Part shown: positions 6,655-8,875 of the stretch, one piece after another
Position numbering within the stretch: the stretch's first letter is position 1
Layout: every line of letters begins with the position of its first letter
Source of the DNA: Bacillota bacterium
GTDB lineage: Bacteria; Bacillota; Clostridia; Lutisporales; Lutisporaceae
Reading direction: 5' to 3'
DNA length: 8,875 nt
Assembly (NCBI GenBank): GCA_023230985.1
Contig: JALNWH010000081.1
Coordinates: 1 to 8,875, forward strand
Program-made: the position numbers and the translations under genes
Notes under the pieces: generated by a model
What the model saw: only the letters and a program-made list of their open reading frames with translations
The model's database searches: none
What the model was told of the DNA's origin: nothing

Positions 6655-6750
6655 AGCATATATCATTTGATTCGATTGCTGAGTTCCTCCCTTTCACCCA
6701 CAATGCAATCTTAACCAAATATATAAGCCTGAGGTCGTTATTTAGAATAT

Positions 6751-6844
6751 GCTCCTACTGTCATTCTGAGGCTTTAGCCGAAGAATCTTGACCCTAAAGA
6801 AGCGACCCTGACAATGTAGGAGCGGTCTGTGACCGCCCGTGATA
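6751..6844. repeat. Palindromic dispersed repeat, full copy upstream of the yaaR-like gene
   Basis: Outer ends GCTCCTAC (6751-6758) and GTAGGAGC (6816-6823) are perfect inverted repeats. Between them lies the ATTCT...AGAAT hairpin. After them comes CGGTCTGTGACCG, itself a 5-bp hairpin. The segment 6759-6844 matches 7441-7526 with 6 differences in 86 positions. It ends 21 nt before the yaaR-like start, so promoter or leader function for that gene would lie inside or beside the repeat. Confidence 0.85.
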
Positions 6845-6865
6845 GTCTAATATGGATGTGATATA

Positions 6866-7303
6866 TTGAAAATAGAAAACATTAAAAAAATAAATGCTAA
6901 TAAAATACAGCCCAAAAAGGTAGAAGAGGAATCCTCTATATCCTTTAAAGAACTCATGTCCGGCAGACGTGATGAAATGGATGTAGAAAGGCTTAATAAG
7001 CTGATAGAAGATATTGAAGATCAAGGTAAAGTACTAGCCCAGTCCTTAACCGTCGAAGACCTTAGGGATTATAAGAATAAAGTAAAGGAATTTATAGATG
7101 AAGCGGTAAAGCATGGGCTTAAGATACAACAAAGCAGGGGTTTCAATAGGGGCGGCAGAATAAGAATGTATAAAATTATAAAAAAAGTGGATGAAAAGTT
7201 ATTGGAGCTTGCCGATGCAGTTATAAGTAAAGAACAAAAAGGCCTGAAAGTGCTGGATCTTGTAGGAGAAATCAGAGGATTGCTGTTGGATTTGTATGCT
7301 TAG
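6866..7303 (+). CDS. YaaR family protein (DUF327)
   Basis: The 145-residue product is soluble, charged and mostly helical, with no signal peptide or membrane segment. It fits the YaaR/DUF327 family. Visible family features are ISFKELMSGRRDEM (25-38), the helix ERLNKLIEDIEDQGKVLAQS (41-60), and LTVEDLRDYKNKVKEFIDEAV (61-81). The C-terminal half has MYKIIKKVDEKLLELADAV (101-119) and VGEIRGLLLDLYA. The function of this family is not established. The start is a TTG at 6866 giving MKIENIKKIN, which agrees with family N-termini. The only ribosome binding site is a weak GGATGTGAT 3-4 nt upstream. A later ATG at 6959 would cut into the conserved region. It follows the flagellin gene after 333 nt of repeat-filled DNA, so shared transcription is doubtful. 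Confidence 0.88.
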   Translation: MKIENIKKINANKIQPKKVEEESSISFKELMSGRRDEMDVERLNKLIEDIEDQGKVLAQSLTVEDLRDYKNKVKEFIDEAVKHGLKIQQSRGFNRGGRIRMYKIIKKVDEKLLELADAVISKEQKGLKVLDLVGEIRGLLLDLYA

Positions 7304-7314
7304 GGAAATGGGAT

Positions 7315-7335
7315 GTGAGAAGTGAGAAGTGGGAC
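7315..7335. repeat. Three 7-bp tandem repeats
   Basis: GTGAGAA, GTGAGAA and GTGGGAC lie head to tail just after the yaaR-like stop codon. They are part of a 324-nt stretch (7304-7627) that holds repeats and a terminator but no gene. Confidence 0.55.
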
Positions 7336-7353
7336 GATAACTGAACGATTGCA

Positions 7354-7404
7354 GTAGGGGCAGTCTGTCACCGCCCGGTACAGAAGTTTTCCGTCGAGGC
7401 ATAA
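7354..7404. repeat. 51-bp dispersed repeat, copy 2
   Basis: This is the second copy of the element at 6604-6654, in the same orientation. Its GTCTGTCACCGCCCG is closer to the consensus of the other GTAGGGG-type repeats than copy 1. It is followed directly by ATCCT (7406-7410)/AGGAT (7423-7427), a small hairpin. Confidence 0.7.
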
Positions 7405-7419
7405 GATCCTTCGCTATCG

Positions 7420-7526
7420 CTCAGGATGACAGGTGGGAGTTGTCATTCTGAGGCTTTAGCCGAAGAATCTTGACCCTAAAGAAATGACCCTGACAACGTA
7501 GGGGAAGTCTGTGACCGCCCGTGATA
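7420..7526. repeat. Palindromic dispersed repeat, copy downstream of the yaaR-like gene
   Basis: The segment 7441-7526 matches 6759-6844 with 80 of 86 positions identical and in the same orientation. Here the left end differs. CTCAGGATGACA (7420-7431) faces TGTCATTCTGAG (7441-7452) as an inverted repeat with one mismatch and a 9-nt loop. The left GCTCCTAC arm of the other copy is absent. The repeat ends exactly where the next terminator stem begins. Confidence 0.85.
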
Positions 7527-7556
7527 AAGCTGACTTGTTATGAGTCGGCTTTTTAT
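7526..7556 (+). terminator. Intrinsic terminator after the yaaR-like gene
   Basis: AAAGCTGACT (7526-7535) pairs with AGTCGGCTTT (7543-7552) over 10 bp with one T-G pair and a 7-nt loop. A T-rich stretch follows to about 7563. It separates the yaaR-like transcript from the sigma-factor unit. Confidence 0.85.
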
Positions 7557-7578
7557 TTTTTTGTTTTAATTTTGCATA

Positions 7579-7625
7579 ATGACCTTATCCGCGGGAATAA
7601 AAAAAAGACCGGTCGGAAAGGTCAT
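7579..7625 (+). promoter_or_regulatory. Hairpin covering the sigma-gene ribosome binding site
   Basis: ATGACCTT (7579-7586) pairs perfectly with AAGGTCAT (7618-7625). TCCG (7588-7591) then pairs with CGGA (7614-7617), leaving A7587 bulged. This gives 12 bp and a 22-nt, A-rich loop. The right arm contains GGAAAGGT (7615-7622), the only Shine-Dalgarno-like sequence before the TTG at 7628. If transcribed whole, the fold would hide it. Alternatives are a DNA operator or a repeat remnant. Confidence 0.55.
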
Positions 7626-7627
7626 AA

Positions 7628-8146
7628 TTGGAAAAAGAAAGGATAATCAAAGATGCACATCCTTTAATAGTATCTTTGATAAATAAATACGCTATTGGTA
7701 AAGGAGAATTTGAAGATTTATATCAAGAAGGTGTGGTAAAAATCATGGAACTTTTGAAAGAATTTGACGAAAGCAGGGGAGTAAACTTATTCCATTATTT
7801 AAAGCTTCATTTGAAATTCTTTTATCTGAATTACGGCAGATATGATAGAAAGACTGTCTCATTAAATGTTCTCACTAATGAAGGGATTGAATTAGGAGAG
7901 TTGCTAATAGATGAAAATACGGATATAGAAGAGGAAGTTATTGATAGATTGGATAAACAATATTTGAAAGTGGCTTTATTAAAGCTTGCCAATGAAGACA
8001 GATATATTATTGAACAGCTTTTTATTCATAGAAAGACCTTGGATACCTTGGCAAAAGAATTGAAGATAAGCAGGACAAGCCTTTTTAGGAAAAAAGAGAA
8101 GGTTTTACGGAGGTTGGAAAATATCCTTCTAAGAAGTTATCTATAA
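7628..8146 (+). CDS. Small sigma-70 family RNA polymerase sigma factor
   Basis: The 172-residue product has the two-domain layout of a small alternative sigma factor. Region 2 spans about 9-75, with EFEDLYQEGVVKIMELLKEF (27-46), then FDESRGVNLFHYLKLHLKFF, the core-binding and -10-reading part. Region 4 spans about 112-165, with a helix-turn-helix in TLDTLAKELKISRTSLFRKK (137-156) for -35 contact. Regions 1.1 and 3 are absent. The pattern is close to the small clostridial UviA/BotR/TcdR-like and ECF sigma factors; I cannot say which subgroup. The start is TTG at 7628 with GGAAAGGT upstream, partly hidden in a hairpin. Neither an anti-sigma gene nor a transmembrane partner is adjacent. The DUF1659 gene follows after 19 nt, so the three genes 7628-8646 are probably one operon. 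Confidence 0.85.
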   Translation: MEKERIIKDAHPLIVSLINKYAIGKGEFEDLYQEGVVKIMELLKEFDESRGVNLFHYLKLHLKFFYLNYGRYDRKTVSLNVLTNEGIELGELLIDENTDIEEEVIDRLDKQYLKVALLKLANEDRYIIEQLFIHRKTLDTLAKELKISRTSLFRKKEKVLRRLENILLRSYL

Positions 8147-8165
8147 GACAGAAGGAGGTGATAGC

Positions 8166-8387
8166 ATGGCAGTACAAGCAGTTGTAACAGCGACAAGGCT
8201 TAGAATAAAATATTTGGGTGACATAGTAAATGAGAAACAAACCTTTATCACTAAAACATACTCAAATATAAATCCTCATGTGGATGATCAGGATATTTAC
8301 GATGTGTTTGAAATCATATCCGATCTCCAAACAAAAACCGTATATAGTGTCAGTAAATCTGCAGATACGGAATTGATGGAAGCGTAA
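8166..8387 (+). CDS. DUF1659 family protein
   Basis: This is a 73-residue cytoplasmic protein of a family without known function. The recognisable core is KTYSNINPHVDDQDIYDVFE (30-49) followed by IISDLQTKTVYSVSKS, typical of DUF1659. The N-terminus AVQAVVTATRLRIKYLG is predicted beta. The ribosome binding site is very strong: GAAGGAGGTGAT (8151-8162), with GGAGG 7 nt before the ATG. It lies 19 nt after the sigma gene and 40 nt before the DUF2922 gene. DUF1659 and DUF2922 genes are often found side by side in Firmicutes. The strong site compared with the weak, buried one of the sigma gene suggests that much more of this small protein is made per transcript. Confidence 0.88.
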   Translation: MAVQAVVTATRLRIKYLGDIVNEKQTFITKTYSNINPHVDDQDIYDVFEIISDLQTKTVYSVSKSADTELMEA

Positions 8388-8412
8388 GCCGAACAAATCA
8401 TATAAATAGCGG

Positions 8413-8419
8413 AAGGAGG
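8413..8419 (+). promoter_or_regulatory. Ribosome binding site that fixes the DUF2922 start
   Basis: AAGGAGG lies 8 nt before GTG at 8428. An in-frame GTG at 8419 overlaps this site and cannot use it, so the gene starts at 8428. Confidence 0.85.
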
Positions 8420-8427
8420 TGGAATTT

Positions 8428-8646
8428 GTGGCAAAAAAATTAGAACTTATATTTAGAAATGAGGACGGTAAAACTGCAAAAATCTCAATTGATAATGTTA
8501 TAGATGAAATTGAGGCATCTGAAGTAAAGGAAGCTATGGAAGATATCATCGAAAAGAATGTTTTTTTAAGTAATGGCGGTGAATTCGTTGGTATATCAGG
8601 AGCCAGAATAATTGATACCAATATAGAAGTATTGGACTTGGAATAA
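8428..8646 (+). CDS. DUF2922 family protein
   Basis: This is a 72-residue protein starting at GTG (8428), three codons later than the longest open frame. It shows the DUF2922 pattern from end to end: KKLELIFRNEDGKTAKISID (3-22), the helix EASEVKEAMEDIIEKNVFL (29-47), then the glycine-containing SNGGEFVGISGARIIDT (48-64). No catalytic motif, signal peptide or membrane segment is seen, and the family function is unknown. It is the last gene of the sigma-DUF1659-DUF2922 unit and is followed by a strong hairpin at 8668-8698. A YvrJ-type small gene, which I recall beside such pairs elsewhere, is not present after it. Confidence 0.9.
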   Translation: MAKKLELIFRNEDGKTAKISIDNVIDEIEASEVKEAMEDIIEKNVFLSNGGEFVGISGARIIDTNIEVLDLE

Positions 8647-8667
8647 AGACAAATATAAATGATTGTA

Positions 8668-8698
8668 ATTAAAGGCAGGCGAAAATCCTGCCTTTAAT
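8668..8698. terminator. Probable terminator after the DUF2922 gene
   Basis: ATTAAAGGCAGG (8668-8679) and CCTGCCTTTAAT (8687-8698) form a perfect 12-bp stem with a 7-nt loop. The only T run lies within the stem's own 3' arm and none follows it, so efficiency may be modest. The stem is symmetric and could act in both directions. Confidence 0.7.
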
Positions 8699-8875
8699 AA
8701 TCGTAGAATACCGAAACTAAGGGCGTTTTTCAAAAACAGAAAAATATTTAATAAAAAGACCAGCTAATTAAAGTCAAGGGTTTTTAAAAAATAATTTTGA
8801 AAGATTTATTGGGTGGTTCCTGCAAAAGAGAATAAAAAAGGGCACAACCAAAAAGCCACCTAAAGACAAAACTTA
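8699..8875. other. AT-rich intergenic DNA, no gene seen
   Basis: This stretch has no ATG on either strand. A frame is open on the + strand from 8772 to the window end but lacks a usable start codon and a ribosome binding site. It is probably upstream DNA of the next gene outside the window. Confidence 0.6.

Noticed and set aside
6541..7526. Repeats around the yaaR-like gene as a CRISPR array
   Set aside because: The copies are irregularly spaced, of different lengths and palindromic. There are no regular spacers and no cas genes nearby.
8772..8875. Open frame on the + strand running off the window end
   Set aside because: It has no ATG, GTG or TTG start and no ribosome binding site. The 34 lysine-rich codons fit random AT-rich DNA.

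Overview
The window looks like a piece of a low-GC, Gram-positive, motile chromosome, most likely from class Clostridia. The reasons are the AT-rich coding sequence, strong AGGAGG-type ribosome binding sites, a SAM-I (S-box) riboswitch, Firmicutes-type families (YaaR, DUF1659, DUF2922) and dispersed palindromic repeats of a kind I associate with clostridial genomes. Genus cannot be fixed from the sequence. All genes I accept lie on the + strand.

Region by region: (1) 20-104 is tRNA-Tyr with an encoded CCA. (2) 141-1562 is a complete SAM-controlled metK unit: promoter, SAM-I riboswitch with terminator and antiterminator visible, then S-adenosylmethionine synthetase. (3) 1563-2013 is an intergenic stretch holding a roughly 210-bp nested palindrome, three 14-bp tandem repeats and a repeat-like terminator. 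(4) 1960-6532 is a flagellar cluster: a FliK/YlqG-like protein, a small orphan FlhB C-terminal (YlqH-like) protein overlapping it by 4 nt, the flagellin chaperone FliS, and a 562-residue flagellin. Motility-sigma (SigD/FliA) promoter candidates precede the first gene and fliS. (5) 6533-7627 holds a YaaR-family gene between two clusters of the same dispersed repeats, including an 86-bp direct repeat about 93% identical. (6) 7628-8646 is a three-gene unit: a small sigma-70-family factor with a TTG start, a DUF1659 protein and a DUF2922 protein, closed by a 12-bp-stem hairpin. (7) 8699-8875 is AT-rich with no supportable gene.

How the parts work together: FliS binds newly made flagellin, so the fliS-flagellin pair makes a filament subunit and its chaperone in one transcript. 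The FliK-like and FlhB-like genes fit hook-length or export-switch functions, although the small FlhB-like protein lacks the self-cleaving NPTH motif. The sigma factor, DUF1659 and DUF2922 genes form a compact unit of unknown role. Two start codons are placed by their Shine-Dalgarno sites and so differ from the longest possible frame: fliS at 4381 and the DUF2922 gene at 8428.

The observations most worth a second look are the nested palindrome at 1631-1841, the hairpin that would bury the ribosome binding site of the sigma gene at 7579-7625, and the repeat modules flanking the yaaR-like gene.
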